A DNA stretch of 64,000 nt from Algoriphagus marincola DSM 16067 (lineage in GTDB: Bacteria > Bacteroidota > Bacteroidia > Cytophagales > Cyclobacteriaceae), in contig NZ_AUBU01000003.1 in NCBI RefSeq assembly GCF_000429405.1, positions 186,001-250,000 of the forward strand, in the 5' to 3' direction. Numbering within the stretch: the stretch's first letter is position 1; each line of letters begins with the position of its first letter. Positions 1 to 10,060 of this stretch are shown here, one piece after another. The notes under the pieces are model-generated. The model ran no database searches. It saw only the letters and a list, made by a program, of their open reading frames with translations, and was not told where the DNA came from. The position numbers and the translations under genes are program-made.

Positions 1-596
1 ACACTTTTTACTATTCCTCTTTGCACCTGATCCAGGTATTCCGGATTGACTCCCCGCTTGAAGCTGGAGGGTCCCCACATTCCCATCAGGTCAGGAGAAG
101 AGTGAACATGTGTACTGGCAATAATCACATAATCAATCCAAGGAATTTGCGCTTCGATTAGCTTTCTCGTGCTGATAATCTCATCATTTCCAAAGCCAAT
201 CATATCTATCACACACAAGGCCATTTTGATATTTCCGGCATCCAGCACCATCGTTCTAGCCCACAAAGAGTCGAGTACTCCCTGTGCTGGTCGATTATTT
301 TGAAAACCTGCTAACCAAATAGCATCAAACTCACCATTTTGATTTTTATCCTCAAAAGTATCTCCATCCTCAGGATTGTATTGAGCATCTCCGTTGGCAT
401 CGGTCCAGGTTTCAAAGTAGGTCGGAGTAATAGACACCTTAGAAAAGCCTGCAAGAATTTCGTTTTGTTCTCCTTCCAAATCCAAATCTACCCAATAATC
501 AGGATGCCTGTCTTTCGTCTTAATAAAAACCCAAATAATACAGGAAATGAAAGCCAAGGCCAAGATGAGTCCGATGATTTTTAAAGTCTTCTTCAT
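1..596 (-). CDS. Neutral/alkaline ceramidase-like protein, N-terminal part (runs off left edge)
   Basis: About 198 codons are visible, starting at the ATG read from 594-596; the rest lies left of the window. Residues 5-24 are a hydrophobic membrane or signal segment. AGFSKVSITP (residues 49-58) and STHVHSSPD (161-169, H163 and H165) match the start and the zinc-binding HTHSGP region of neutral/alkaline non-lysosomal ceramidases, which cleave the amide bond of ceramide. Between them is an acidic D/N/G-rich stretch (residues 66-91) with DANGD and DKNQNGEFD, which resembles EF-hand or dockerin calcium loops and is unusual for the family. Family assignment is fair. Enzyme activity cannot be judged from a third of a protein. 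Confidence 0.7.
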   Translation of the reverse strand, partial: MKKTLKIIGLILALAFISCIIWVFIKTKDRHPDYWVDLDLEGEQNEILAGFSKVSITPTYFETWTDANGDAQYNPEDGDTFEDKNQNGEFDAIWLAGFQNNRPAQGVLDSLWARTMVLDAGNIKMALCVIDMIGFGNDEIISTRKLIEAQIPWIDYVIIASTHVHSSPDLMGMWGPSSFKRGVNPEYLDQVQRGIVKS

Positions 597-672
597 AAAC
601 CAGGATTTTGTCAATAAAAGGAATAAAGTAGCTCGGTTCTAAGTTGGAATAAAATTTGGAACAGAGGATGAT

Positions 673-1296
673 ATGCAGACAAATTACATTAAAAAAGCAG
701 CACTATTTCTATTTTTGGCCGCGATAATCAACCTTCCTTCATCCGTGATAGCTCAACGATATGGTACCGCATTAGGTCTTCGTGTAGGAAGTTCAGATCT
801 GAACCGTACAGTAGGACTTACGCTTGAGCAACGAATCCAAAAGCGTATTTCAGCAGAATTGATTCTTCAGTCTGACTTCTCGAGAAACACCACCTTTTCT
901 GCTTTGGCAAAATTCCATAGACCCATTATTTCAAAGAGATTCAAAAACTATTTAGGTGCAGGACCAGCCTTCGGAAATGAGGAAAGCTTTCAAAAAATAC
1001 CTGAAACACGGCAAATCGTGCACACATACGGAAACTCAACTTTTGGACTTGATATGATTGCAGGATTGGAATTGACCGTAGCGAATGCAGTGATTTCACT
1101 TGATTACAAACCAAACATCAATATTGCCGGGCGGGAAGAGTTTTTTAGAGGTCAAGTCGGGATTTCAGCCAGAACCGTATTGGTAAAGAGCAAAGAACAA
1201 AAAAAGAGGGCAAAGCAACGTCAAAAAGCCAGAAAGGCAAATAGCTCCGAAAAAAGCAGCTTTTGGGAAAAATTGAAGATTGGACCGGCTTACTAA
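673..1296 (+). CDS. Secreted outer-membrane beta-barrel-like protein, unknown function
   Basis: 207 aa. Residues 1-27 form a clear signal peptide (basic start, hydrophobic core, cleavage near VIA-Q). The mature part alternates polar and hydrophobic residues and is glycine-rich in the manner of small outer-membrane barrels (YGTALGLRVGSSDLNRTVGLTLEQ and later strands). A very basic tail (KEQKKRAKQRQKARKANSS, about residues 174-192) is probably periplasmic or cytosol-like rather than a strand. Its stop codon overlaps the trmH stop from the other strand by 4 bp (convergent). I do not recognise a named family; membrane location is inferred. Confidence 0.65.
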   Translation: MQTNYIKKAALFLFLAAIINLPSSVIAQRYGTALGLRVGSSDLNRTVGLTLEQRIQKRISAELILQSDFSRNTTFSALAKFHRPIISKRFKNYLGAGPAFGNEESFQKIPETRQIVHTYGNSTFGLDMIAGLELTVANAVISLDYKPNINIAGREEFFRGQVGISARTVLVKSKEQKKRAKQRQKARKANSSEKSSFWEKLKIGPAY

Positions 1297-1994
1297 TTTC
1301 CTTTCAAACTCTCAAAATACATCTTCTCATGAAGATCTGATCGCTTCACAATACTGCGATACCACTTTAGCCTAAGCAAGTTTTTTTCATCCTCCTTTAG
1401 GTGAAAATCCGGAATATCAAGTTTCTGAGTTTTCTGAACCAGATCGAAAAGAAAGATGGAGGCTGAAACAGATATATTGAAGCTTTCTGTAAAGCCTAAC
1501 ATGGGAATATGAACCAATCCATCGACTTTTCCCTGGACTTCTGAAGAGATTCCTTCATGCTCATTTCCGAAAACCAAAGCAATTTTCTCATCGGCCTTTA
1601 ATTCCGAAATCGGGATTGAATTTGCATTAGGGCTTGTGCCAAGGATCTTATATCCCTGACCCCGAAGTTGATCAAAACACATGTCCACCGAAGAGCCTTC
1701 AGGATTATAGTATTTATGCAAATCCACCCATTGAGAAGCTCCTCGGGTTACATACGGGTTGATTTTGTAAGCATTGGTCTTCTCAATGACATGCATATCT
1801 TGAATGCCAAAGCAGTCACAGGTTCTAATCACAGCACTGGCATTGTGCGGTTTGTAGATATCTTCCAGGACGACGGTAAAATGTCGGGTGCGCTTGGCAA
1901 GAACTTCCTCGATTACCTTTTTCTTATGATCAGTAACATACTGTCCCAAGTAATCGAGAAGCCCCTTATCAAAATCCGATTCAATATCACCCAT
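1293..1994 (-). CDS. trmH: tRNA (guanosine-2'-O-)-methyltransferase, TrmH/SpoU family
   Basis: 233 aa SPOUT methyltransferase. The N-terminal part has VVLEDIYKPHNASAVIRTCDCFGI, the SpoU motif-1 region (asparagine and arginine of NxxAxxRT). The C-terminal trefoil-knot motifs are IALVFGNEHEGIS (motif 2) and IPMLGFTESFNISVSASIFLFDLV (motif 3). The family methylates the 2'-O of G18 in tRNA with S-adenosylmethionine. It lies 13 bp downstream of parC on the same strand, so it is probably the last gene of the parE-parC transcript. Length and motifs fit TrmH rather than RlmB. The exact RNA target is inferred. Confidence 0.9.
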   Translation of the reverse strand: MGDIESDFDKGLLDYLGQYVTDHKKKVIEEVLAKRTRHFTVVLEDIYKPHNASAVIRTCDCFGIQDMHVIEKTNAYKINPYVTRGASQWVDLHKYYNPEGSSVDMCFDQLRGQGYKILGTSPNANSIPISELKADEKIALVFGNEHEGISSEVQGKVDGLVHIPMLGFTESFNISVSASIFLFDLVQKTQKLDIPDFHLKEDEKNLLRLKWYRSIVKRSDLHEKMYFESLKGN

Positions 1995-2007
1995 GGCCTT
2001 TATTGCA

Positions 2008-4623
2008 TCAAAACAAGCCTAATTGCTCTTCGTCACTATCCTTTTTGGGTGAAAGGTCCACCGTGCTTCCAATCTCTATTTCGTCGGAATCTTCATCCTT
2101 TCCTTCCTCCTTTAAGGATTGCTTTTCCTCTTTTTTATGAGCAATTAGCTCCAGGCTCTTTATCGGGTAAGAACTCAATTTATTACCCATAGCCTTCCAG
2201 CCCTTTACATCAATGATCATATCCAAGTCGTAGACTTGCTCCTCTTCATCCTTTCCTTTTGTGATGATGGCTTTCACCTGAGGCTGTTTTTCGGAAGAGA
2301 TCAACTTAAGAGCTGAAGAACGATGATCCGTGATGAAATTAAATTTCTTATTCAGGGTAGTTGTTTCAATTTGGAATCGCTTGACGAAATAATTCTTGCT
2401 TCCCCCATCGTAATAGACAGCAGACAAGACCTTCTCGGGATCGAATTTTTCGATCAGCAATACATCGTTTGGTTCATAGCGATTAGTCAGTTCAAAGTTG
2501 GTCAGCTCATAATCCCCTGATTTATAGCAAACCAAAATCCGATCTTCTCCTAAGAAATTACCAATCAAATTACCTCTTTCATCGGTATTCAGACGACCAA
2601 CTACCGGATCGTAATAGATGTCCAAGCCACCAAGCGTGGAGACACCCTCCATCTTCAGCTGAACTTTTCGGACCGGATACCTTGTCAAGATATTACCCCC
2701 TGCTCCTCTTCCTTTGATATCCAAATCAGCAAAATCAAAGTCAAAAACCTTAACCCTAGCCTTGGCACCCTGAGTCAGATAAACGGTGACGATTTCGGCT
2801 TCTCCATTTGGATTGGCTGTGAGATATAGGGTTTTGGATCCTTTTGTACCCTTGGTCAAATCGTATTCTCGATCTCGAGTGACACCACCAGGTTGGAAGC
2901 GCTTAACCATCGCTCTCCCTGAGGCTCCGTCCAAGTAAATCAGGTTAAAGGTGAGTCGATCATCTGTTTTTCGATAGATCCCAACATGAAGGATGTCTTT
3001 TCCCATGAAGACCTTATCCTGAATTTTGGAAACCATCATCTTCCCGTCCTTGCGGATCACAATGATGTCATCTAAGTCCGAACAATCACAAACAAACTCT
3101 TCTTTTTTTAGACCTGAGCCTACAAATCCATCCTTTCTATTGACATAGAGCTTGGCATTGTTTGCAGCTACTACAGTGGCTTGAATGGTATCAAAGGCAC
3201 GTATTTCAGTTTTCCGCTCCCTTCCTTTTCCATACTTCTCGAGCAATCGTTCATAGTATTTGATTGAATAGTCTGTAAGGTGTCTTAGGTTGTGATTGAC
3301 TTCTTTCAATTCATCCTGCAGGCGCTTCATCAACTCATCTGCCTTGAAGGAATCGTATTTGGAGATACGCTTGATCTTTATTTCGGTCAGTCGAACCAAG
3401 TCTTCTTGGGTAATTTCCCGATAGAAATCAGGCTTATAAGGATCCAATCCTTTATCAATTGCCTGCAAAACCTCATCCCAAGTAGTACATTCCTCTATGT
3501 CTCGATAGATTCTGTTTTCAATGAAGATCTTTTCAAGGGATGAGAAGAGCAATTTCTCCATCAACTCCCCTTTTCGGATTTCTAATTCCTGCTTGAGAAG
3601 CTTCTTGGTCTGCTTGGTATTGTATTCCAGAATTTCATTAACTGAAATGAAAACCGGCTTTTCATTGACAATGACACAGGCATTTGGAGAGATGGAAACT
3701 TCACAATCCGTGAAAGCATATAATGCATCGATTGTCACATCAGGAGAAACTCCCGAGGCAAGATGAATCTGGATTTCAACATCCTTAGCCGTATTATCTA
3801 CGACTTTCTTGATTTTTATCTTTCCTTTATCGTTCGCTTTGAGGATAGAATCAATCAAAGAATCAGTAGTAGTTCCAAATGGTATCTCCTTAATTGCCAA
3901 GGTTTTGGAATCTTCCTCTTCAATTCTTGCTCGAACTTTTACTTTTCCTCCTCGAAGGCCCCCATTGTATTCTGAAAAATCTGCCAAACCTCCCGTCAGG
4001 AAGTCCGGGAGTACGTTCGTCGTATTGCCTTTCAAAATTTCAATCGAACCTTCAATCAGTTCGCAGAAGTTGTGAGGCAAAATCTTGGTAGATAGACCCA
4101 CGGCAATTCCTTCCACCCCTTGAGCTAAGAGTAAAGGGAATTTAACAGGCAAAGTAACAGGCTCTCGCTTTCTTCCATCATAGGACAATTGCCAATCGGT
4201 AGTCTGTGGATTAAAGACTACTTCAAGAGCAAACTTGGAAAGTCTGGCCTCTATATATCTGGCGGCTGCAGCTGAATCACCGGTGCGAATGTCACCCCAG
4301 TTACCCTGGGTCTCAATGAGCAGATCCTTTTGTCCCAAATTGACGATGGCATCTCCAATCGAAGCATCACCATGTGGGTGATACTGCATGGATTGACCAA
4401 TGATATTGGCCACTTTGTTGAAGCGCCCATCATCCATTTCCTTCATTGCATGAAGGATTCTACGCTGAACAGGCTTCAAACCATCTTCAATGGCTGGAAC
4501 TGCTCGCTCCAGAATTACATAGGAAGCATAGTCCAAAAACCAATCCTTATACATGCCTGTCACAGGCACTGAGTTGTGTAGGCTATCGTCCGTCTCTTCT
4601 GGTTTATTTGTTTCTTCGCTCAT
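2008..4623 (-). CDS. parC: DNA topoisomerase IV subunit A (ParC)
   Basis: 871 aa. Type IIA topoisomerase cleavage subunit, which decatenates sister chromosomes together with ParE. The quinolone-pocket region HPHGDASIGD is at residues 82-91 and the catalytic tyrosine is Y123 in AAARYIEARLS. A tower and coiled-coil region follows (about 340-470), then beta-pinwheel blades in the C-terminal third. The C-terminus is acidic (EEGKDEDSDEIEIG). The absence of a GyrA-box-like QRRGG(R)G and the position just downstream of a parE-type partner favour ParC over GyrA. It starts 116 bp after the parE stop, so it may be cotranscribed or have its own promoter in that gap. Confidence 0.92.
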   Translation of the reverse strand: MSEETNKPEETDDSLHNSVPVTGMYKDWFLDYASYVILERAVPAIEDGLKPVQRRILHAMKEMDDGRFNKVANIIGQSMQYHPHGDASIGDAIVNLGQKDLLIETQGNWGDIRTGDSAAAARYIEARLSKFALEVVFNPQTTDWQLSYDGRKREPVTLPVKFPLLLAQGVEGIAVGLSTKILPHNFCELIEGSIEILKGNTTNVLPDFLTGGLADFSEYNGGLRGGKVKVRARIEEEDSKTLAIKEIPFGTTTDSLIDSILKANDKGKIKIKKVVDNTAKDVEIQIHLASGVSPDVTIDALYAFTDCEVSISPNACVIVNEKPVFISVNEILEYNTKQTKKLLKQELEIRKGELMEKLLFSSLEKIFIENRIYRDIEECTTWDEVLQAIDKGLDPYKPDFYREITQEDLVRLTEIKIKRISKYDSFKADELMKRLQDELKEVNHNLRHLTDYSIKYYERLLEKYGKGRERKTEIRAFDTIQATVVAANNAKLYVNRKDGFVGSGLKKEEFVCDCSDLDDIIVIRKDGKMMVSKIQDKVFMGKDILHVGIYRKTDDRLTFNLIYLDGASGRAMVKRFQPGGVTRDREYDLTKGTKGSKTLYLTANPNGEAEIVTVYLTQGAKARVKVFDFDFADLDIKGRGAGGNILTRYPVRKVQLKMEGVSTLGGLDIYYDPVVGRLNTDERGNLIGNFLGEDRILVCYKSGDYELTNFELTNRYEPNDVLLIEKFDPEKVLSAVYYDGGSKNYFVKRFQIETTTLNKKFNFITDHRSSALKLISSEKQPQVKAIITKGKDEEEQVYDLDMIIDVKGWKAMGNKLSSYPIKSLELIAHKKEEKQSLKEEGKDEDSDEIEIGSTVDLSPKKDSDEEQLGLF

Positions 4624-4739
4624 GTATTAATCCAAATTTGTTTTAAGAAGTCTTTTAAAAGCACTTCTTATACTCAAGACAATAAGAATGTTTATTGCAT
4701 TTTTTATGCAACCTGCCCAATCGCTCATTATTTCCGCAA

Positions 4740-6638
4740 TCAAGCAGCTTCCTCCTCTTCTACTACTTCATTGTTTTTGGGGTCATCCAATGCAAGATCT
4801 TTCTCGATCTTGAGGTTCTTGATGATGAATTTTTGGCGATCCGGGGTGTTTTTACCCATGTAAAAGCTCAGGAGATCAGCAATCTTGGTATCCTTCCTTA
4901 GAATAATGGGTTCGAGTCGAATATCCTCACCAATAAATGTCCCGAATTCTTCCGGAGAGATTTCTCCCAAACCCTTAAATCGAGTGATTTCGGGTTTATT
5001 TCCAAGTTTATGAATGGCTCGCTGCCGCTCTTCATCCGAATAGCAATAAATGGTCTCCTTCTTATTCCTTACCCGAAATAGTGGAGTATCCAAGATGAAA
5101 AGGTGACCATTTTTCACCAAATCCGGGAAAAACTGTAAGAAATAGGTCATGATCAACAGACGGATATGCATTCCATCTACGTCCGCATCGGTAGCAATTA
5201 CAATTTTTCGGTACCGAAGCCCTTCAATTCCATCTTCAATATTCAAAGCATGCTGCAGAAGGTTGAACTCCTCATTTTCATACACCACCTTTTTGGTCAT
5301 ACCATAGCAGTTGAGCGGCTTTCCTCTCAAAGAGAACACCGCCTGAGTCTGAACATCCCTGGATTTAGTAATGGAACCCGAGGCAGAATCCCCCTCTGTA
5401 ATGAACAGCATGGTGTTGTTCTTCTGATCCTCATTAGCCTTAGGATCATCATAATGAACCCGACAATCCCGAAGTTTTTTATTGTGAAGATTGGCCTTCT
5501 TGGCTCGTTCATTCGCCAATTTTTTAATGCCTGAAATCTCCTTTCGCTCCCGCTCTGATTGTAGGATTCGCTTTAGCAAGGCATCAGCTACCGCTGGGTT
5601 TTTGTGGAGATAATTATCCAGTTCGGTTTTTACGAAGTCATTGACAAATGTCCGAAGAGTCGGTCCATCCGGCCCCACAGACTGTGAACCCAGCTTTGTC
5701 TTGGTTTGAGACTCAAATACAGGTTCCTGCACCCGTACGGCTATCGATGCCACGACGCTTTGTCTGATATCGGAAGCATCGTAGTCTTTCTTGTAAAATT
5801 CCCTAACGGTCTTCACGATGGCTTCTCTAAAAGCTGCAAGGTGAGTTCCACCTTGGGTAGTAAATTGACCATTGACGAAGGAATAATACTCCTCTCCATA
5901 TTGATTGGAGTGAGTCATGGCCATTTCTATATCATTTCCTTTCAGATGGATAATCGGATAGCGAATCGCTTCCTCATCCACCTTATTGGCCAAAAGATCA
6001 TACAACCCCTTGTCAGAAAAGTACTTCTTTCCATTGAAATTAATGGTCAGACCTGCATTCAGGTAGGCATAATTCCAAATTTGATTTTCAAGGTATTCGG
6101 GGATGAAATGATAATTTTTGAAGACTGTAGGATCTGGAGAGAAAATAATTTTTGTACCATTTCGGTCTGAGGATTTCTCCACTTTTCGGTCTTCCTTCAA
6201 AACTCCTTTTTCAAATTCGGCAACTTTCGTCTCTCCATCTCTGTAAGATTGAACTTTAAAGTATTCAGAAAGTGCATTGACCGCCTTGGTACCGACTCCA
6301 TTCAAACCCACAGACTTTTGAAAGGCACCAGAATCATACTTTCCACCGGTATTGATTTTTGAAACACAGTCAATCACTTTTCCCAATGGAATTCCACGAC
6401 CGTAGTCTCTGACCTCTACTTTATGCTCAGAAATTTTGACATCAATCGTTCGCCCATATCCCATCATGTGCTCATCGATAGAGTTGTCCAAAACCTCCTT
6501 GACCAACACGTAAATCCCATCATCTTGGGCACTTCCATCTCCCAATTTACCGATATACATACCCGGTCGCAATCGGATATGCTCTCTCCAATCAAGGGAT
6601 TTGATACTATCTTCGTTGTATTTTACTTGGTCTGCCAT
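4740..6638 (-). CDS. parE: DNA topoisomerase IV subunit B (ParE)
   Basis: 632 aa, the usual ParE length without the GyrB-type insert. GHKL ATPase motifs are visible: [10 protein letters not shown] (ATP/Mg asparagine), [10 protein letters not shown], and [14 protein letters not shown] as the ATP lid. A transducer domain follows. The TOPRIM domain carries [11 protein letters not shown] (acidic metal ligand) and [14 protein letters not shown] (DxD). It supplies ATP hydrolysis and strand gating for topoisomerase IV. It begins 8 bp after the preceding membrane-protein gene on the same strand and precedes parC, so the cluster probably forms one transcription unit. Confidence 0.93.
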   Translation of the reverse strand: MADQVKYNEDSIKSLDWREHIRLRPGMYIGKLGDGSAQDDGIYVLVKEVLDNSIDEHMMGYGRTIDVKISEHKVEVRDYGRGIPLGKVIDCVSKINTGGKYDSGAFQKSVGLNGVGTKAVNALSEYFKVQSYRDGETKVAEFEKGVLKEDRKVEKSSDRNGTKIIFSPDPTVFKNYHFIPEYLENQIWNYAYLNAGLTINFNGKKYFSDKGLYDLLANKVDEEAIRYPIIHLKGNDIEMAMTHSNQYGEEYYSFVNGQFTTQGGTHLAAFREAIVKTVREFYKKDYDASDIRQSVVASIAVRVQEPVFESQTKTKLGSQSVGPDGPTLRTFVNDFVKTELDNYLHKNPAVADALLKRILQSERERKEISGIKKLANERAKKANLHNKKLRDCRVHYDDPKANEDQKNNTMLFITEGDSASGSITKSRDVQTQAVFSLRGKPLNCYGMTKKVVYENEEFNLLQHALNIEDGIEGLRYRKIVIATDADVDGMHIRLLIMTYFLQFFPDLVKNGHLFILDTPLFRVRNKKETIYCYSDEERQRAIHKLGNKPEITRFKGLGEISPEEFGTFIGEDIRLEPIILRKDTKIADLLSFYMGKNTPDRQKFIIKNLKIEKDLALDDPKNNEVVEEEEAA

Positions 6639-6646
6639 AGTATATT

Positions 6647-7135
6647 TTAGTACTCTGAAGGGTTTTGAAGTTTTTTGGTTTTACCTACAAAAAGCAAAAA
6701 GAGTGCAATTATCCAGACAAGGAGTAATGCTGGTATAAGGTAAAAGAAAACGCTGAATTGATCTGCCGTGATCTCTTGCTGATTATTGATAGAATGGGTA
6801 TAAAACACCATCATTCCCAAGCTGAGATTCAAAATCCCGCCAAAGGAATAAAACCAAGTGAGCAAGTAATCCCGAAAAGGGTCACCGATTGGGAAGAGAC
6901 GATGAAGTTTTTTCCATGATTTGGTTTCCAGAAGTTTTGGTGGCAAAAGCGAAATCAGGTTGAAAATCACAAAAAGGCTAATCATTCCATAGAAATAATT
7001 GCCTTTGGCCCATCGATCCTCAGCGTCAAGCTGAAGATAAACTTGCTCAGGTAGAGCGGAATAAAAATAAAGCAGGAAAAAGAGAAATATAACGATACTG
7101 AAGTAATAGAATGCCTTTCCGAATCTATAGTACAT
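6647..7135 (-). CDS. Small multi-pass membrane protein of unknown function
   Basis: 162 aa with about four transmembrane helices (roughly residues 10-27, 48-65, 92-112 and 128-149). Two charged loops contain the conserved-looking [21 protein letters not shown] and the polar stretch [10 protein letters not shown] at the C-terminus. No catalytic motif is apparent and I do not recognise the family. It is the first gene of the run leading into parE (8 bp gap), so it is probably cotranscribed, but nothing in it suggests a role in DNA topology. Confidence 0.7.
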   Translation of the reverse strand: MYYRFGKAFYYFSIVIFLFFLLYFYSALPEQVYLQLDAEDRWAKGNYFYGMISLFVIFNLISLLPPKLLETKSWKKLHRLFPIGDPFRDYLLTWFYSFGGILNLSLGMMVFYTHSINNQQEITADQFSVFFYLIPALLLVWIIALFLLFVGKTKKLQNPSEY

Positions 7136-7361
7136 GTGATGTCAATTTAAGCTGCTAATATAAAGTATTTGCCCAAACCGACGTCTTATTACATCAGGCA
7201 AAAGGGTGACAAAAAATGTCATTACTTTCCAAAAGTTTGAATTTCAGTTTAATGGATAAATCATGGTAGAAAACAATTTCGCCTGACATCGATTCTCTAT
7301 CCAAAAATAGCTTCAATCCAAATAAATCTAATTTTAAGACCTTCCACAGGGAATAAGCCCT

Positions 7362-7369
7362 TACCTTTG
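7362..7369 (+). promoter_or_regulatory. Candidate Bacteroidota -7 element (TACCTTTG)
   Basis: TACCTTTG fits the Bacteroidota -7 consensus TAnnTTTG exactly. It lies only 6 bp before the ATG at 7376, so transcription from it would give an almost leaderless mRNA. No convincing -33 TTG is seen at the usual spacing, so support is weak. Confidence 0.3.
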
Positions 7370-7375
7370 CCTTCC

Positions 7376-7774
7376 ATGAACACACGCCTTTTATCTCCCA
7401 TCGTTTTTGCCCTGATATTTTCTTTGAGCTTAGCATCCTGCAGCCAAAAATTAGATACCGAGGGACTCAATATCGAGAATTGGAAAGCAGATCGGTACGG
7501 CTGTAAAGGCCTTCGAATGCAAGACATGCAGGAAATGGAGCGAATTAAAAACAACTTTCTAGGAGCAAGTAATCAAGCCTTGATCAAGACCTTTGGAAGA
7601 CCTGATCGTGTGGAGTTGGTCGATAAAAGTCAAAGCTTCTTTTTTTACTTCTTAGAGCCTAGCCCTGAAAACTGTGAAGGCGTAGAAAGCGAAAAAGAAC
7701 CCCTAAAGGTTCTTTTCCGAATGAATGCAATTTCTAAAGTCTCTGAAGTAACGATCACAGACCTGAACCCATAA
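7376..7774 (+). CDS. Small lipoprotein with BamE/SmpA-like look
   Basis: 132 aa from the ATG at 7376. A longer frame from a TTG at 7367 is possible but would overlap the candidate promoter. The signal sequence ends in the lipobox SLASC, so a lipidated cysteine anchors it to a membrane. The mature part has a short helix followed by FLGASNQALIKTFGRPDRVELVDKSQSFFFYFLE, the pattern of BamE/SmpA-type folds (a 'G.P' turn then paired strands). Family membership is only suggested. It is convergent with the ROK gene and overlaps its end by 20 bp. Confidence 0.65.
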   Translation: MNTRLLSPIVFALIFSLSLASCSQKLDTEGLNIENWKADRYGCKGLRMQDMQEMERIKNNFLGASNQALIKTFGRPDRVELVDKSQSFFFYFLEPSPENCEGVESEKEPLKVLFRMNAISKVSEVTITDLNP

Positions 7775-8687
7775 AGCAAAGGGCTGCAGCACCCAAGGTA
7801 CCGGCATTGTTTTCTAGTGTAGCTTTTTTGAGCTTCAAATCTTTATTATAGTACTGTGTCAAATATTGACGAATGGTACGCTCCAAAGCTGGCATCATAA
7901 ACTCCAAACCAGCAGAAATTCCCCCTCCAAAGTAAACTTCGGCGACATCTAAAATCCGTATGGTAGATACGATGGATTGACCTAGAATCTCTCCTACTTC
8001 TTCGAAAACCATCAAAGAAACTTCATTTCCCTCACGTGCAGTATCTACCAATAAATGTGAACCTAAGGTAGCTCCCTTAAGCCTTCCTGCCTTTTCGGGG
8101 AATGCATCTATCATTCGAGCCAAAATATCAAGAATACCTTGCCTTCCGATCAATGTTTCTAGACGAGCATTTCCTCTGGAAAGCATATGACCCATTTCGA
8201 GAGCATTTCCTCTTGACCCTTTAAAAACCTCACCATCAATTACATAAGCACTTCCAATTCCAGTACCCATTGTAATGAACAGGAAGTTGTCAGATGGATC
8301 ATCTTTACCAAAATAGAACTCTCCGATAGCGGCGGCGGCGGCATCATTTTCCAGAAAAAATTCTTTGTCCGGATACTTCGCTTCAAGGCTTTCTTTGAGT
8401 TTGAATTGATTCAGGGCCGGGATAGCCGGAATCTCCAAAGGGGTAGTCCGATCCTTTGAAATTAATCCTGGAAGACCAATACCCACTTTTTCTACCTGAG
8501 GATATTTTCGAAAATATTTCCCTAATCCTTCTGTAAATGCTTCTCCAAATCCATTAGGATGTTCTCTGAATGGATGTGTTTCTTCTTTATCAAAATCAAG
8601 GATTTCACCACTCTTATTCACCAATCCGATTTTAAGATGGGTTCCTCCCACGTCCACTCCCAAAAAGTGTGTTTCTGTTGTAGCCAT
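7755..8687 (-). CDS. ROK-family sugar kinase (glucokinase/polyphosphate-glucokinase type)
   Basis: About 310 aa from the ATG at 8687. A longer frame to 8723 exists, but MATTETHFLGVDVGGTHLKIG puts the phosphate-1 loop (DVGGTHLKIG) at the normal distance from the start. VGIGLPGLIS, LENDAAAAAIGE (catalytic aspartate) and FITMGTGIGSAYV (phosphate-2) are typical of the ASKHA fold. The CxCGxxGC zinc motif of many ROK proteins is absent; EMGHMLSRGNARLETLIG stands in its place, as in zinc-less glucokinase or polyphosphate-glucokinase types. It probably phosphorylates glucose or a related hexose in the cytosol. The exact sugar and phosphate donor are not visible. Confidence 0.82.
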   Translation of the reverse strand: MATTETHFLGVDVGGTHLKIGLVNKSGEILDFDKEETHPFREHPNGFGEAFTEGLGKYFRKYPQVEKVGIGLPGLISKDRTTPLEIPAIPALNQFKLKESLEAKYPDKEFFLENDAAAAAIGEFYFGKDDPSDNFLFITMGTGIGSAYVIDGEVFKGSRGNALEMGHMLSRGNARLETLIGRQGILDILARMIDAFPEKAGRLKGATLGSHLLVDTAREGNEVSLMVFEEVGEILGQSIVSTIRILDVAEVYFGGGISAGLEFMMPALERTIRQYLTQYYNKDLKLKKATLENNAGTLGAAALCFMGSGL

Positions 8688-8732
8688 TGAGTTATTTATA
8701 GGTTTGATTGTCAAAAAAGCCAAAATTTCGGC

Positions 8733-9224
8733 TCACTTCCTATACTCTTTCTCTATCTGGCGGAAAATTTTATGTACCGCCGGACAGATGAGTGTGTTTT
8801 TCAGACTCAAGTTAAGAATCCCTGCCATATTTTTTCGATTGGTATGCGGATATTCCCTGCACGCCTTCGGTCTGTCCTCGTAAACTAGACACTTATTGTC
8901 CACGCCCAAAAATGGACAAGGTGAGGAACGAAGCACAAAATCGCCTTCTTCGTCGCGCTGAAGGTATTCGTCGATAAATTGACTTGGCTTCATCCGGAAA
9001 ACTTTGGCGATGCGATCAATATCCGTCTGAAGAAAAATCGGACTGGTAGTCTTACAGCAATTAGCGCAGTCCAAACAGTCGATTTCTTGAAAAACCTCCT
9101 CATGATTTTCCGCAAAGCGCACATCCAAATCCTTGGGCTTTAACCTTCTGAGCCGATCTTTCAGCTTTTTGTTTGTGGGAAAATCAGATTGACTTTCCTG
9201 TCGAAAAGTCTTGAGGTCTATCAC
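8733..9224 (-). CDS. YkgJ-family cysteine cluster protein
   Basis: 163 aa. The cysteine pattern CLDCANCC near residues 53-60, then CPF.G, C.VY..RP..CREYPH and a late C, is the Fe-S or zinc-binding pattern of the YkgJ/Fe-S oxidoreductase family (CxxCxxCC ... RPxxCRxFP). The biochemical role of this family is poorly defined. It overlaps the cvfB stop by 4 bp (ATGA-type coupling) and is followed 45 bp on by the ROK gene, so translation with cvfB is probably coupled. Confidence 0.82.
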   Translation of the reverse strand: MIDLKTFRQESQSDFPTNKKLKDRLRRLKPKDLDVRFAENHEEVFQEIDCLDCANCCKTTSPIFLQTDIDRIAKVFRMKPSQFIDEYLQRDEEGDFVLRSSPCPFLGVDNKCLVYEDRPKACREYPHTNRKNMAGILNLSLKNTLICPAVHKIFRQIEKEYRK

Positions 9225-10060
9225 TGCTTCGAATCGTTTAGCTTGATGCCATCCTCAAGGATCACAATTTCCTTGGCCTTGTAAAGCTGTCCGATACATT
9301 GCTTGAAATGCTTTTTGCTCATGCCAAGCACTTCCTTGATCTCTTCTGGATCGGATTTGTCATGAAGTGGCAAAAATTCCTTTTCTCTCAACACATAAAG
9401 GATCTTCTCAGCCCCTTCCTCATATTTAGCCCTACCTAGAGGCTGAAGCTGTAGGTCAATTTTACCATCATCACGCTGTTTTTTTACAAAAAGTCGACGG
9501 CGCTCGCCAAGCCTTAAAGGTTGAAATACCTCATTTCCAAAAATCAATCCTTCGTAGCGGTTTTCAAGGAGCACCTTGTAACCCAAATCTGTTTTTTCAA
9601 AAATCAATCCGGATACCTCTTGACCAGGTTCGTAATCCTTGGGTGCAGGATAAATAAAATCCCGATACTTGCTACTGCCAATCAAGCGGTTGGTACGATA
9701 GTCGGCGCAGACTCTAATAAGGTATTTTTCTCCGACCTGCATATTTTTTCCGATTTCAGCCTTGGGTACAAAAAGATCCTTTGGCAAGCCCCAATCCACG
9801 AAGGCCCCAAATGAGGTCAACTCCTTCACCTCCATCACTGCCCACTCATCCAAACAAGCCTTGGGAACGTCGGTCACAGCGACTGGCCTGTCTTCACTAT
9901 CCGTGTAGATAAAAACTGACAAGACATCCCCTTCTCGCTCATTACCAGTCAGATAACGATTAGGAACCAAGACCTCCTCGCCGGATTCGGTAGCCACATA
10001 GGCACCTGAATCGGTGAATCTATTGATGGGTAATAAACTGATTTTTCCAAGTTCATTCAT
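9221..10060 (-). CDS. cvfB: S1 RNA-binding protein, CvfB family
   Basis: 279 aa. CvfB proteins have three S1-like OB domains and a C-terminal winged helix and bind RNA. Here LGKISLLPINRFTDSGAYVATESGEEVLVPNRYL begins the first domain, VMEVKELTSFGAFVDWGLPKDLFVPKAEI is a classical S1 motif (about residues 73-100), and a third OB region covers about 140-200. The end, EEIKEVLGMSKKHFKQCIGQLYKAKEIVIL, is a helix-turn-helix wing. Length and order match the family. It is the first gene of the cvfB-ykgJ-ROK run. Confidence 0.85.
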   Translation of the reverse strand: MNELGKISLLPINRFTDSGAYVATESGEEVLVPNRYLTGNEREGDVLSVFIYTDSEDRPVAVTDVPKACLDEWAVMEVKELTSFGAFVDWGLPKDLFVPKAEIGKNMQVGEKYLIRVCADYRTNRLIGSSKYRDFIYPAPKDYEPGQEVSGLIFEKTDLGYKVLLENRYEGLIFGNEVFQPLRLGERRRLFVKKQRDDGKIDLQLQPLGRAKYEEGAEKILYVLREKEFLPLHDKSDPEEIKEVLGMSKKHFKQCIGQLYKAKEIVILEDGIKLNDSKQ

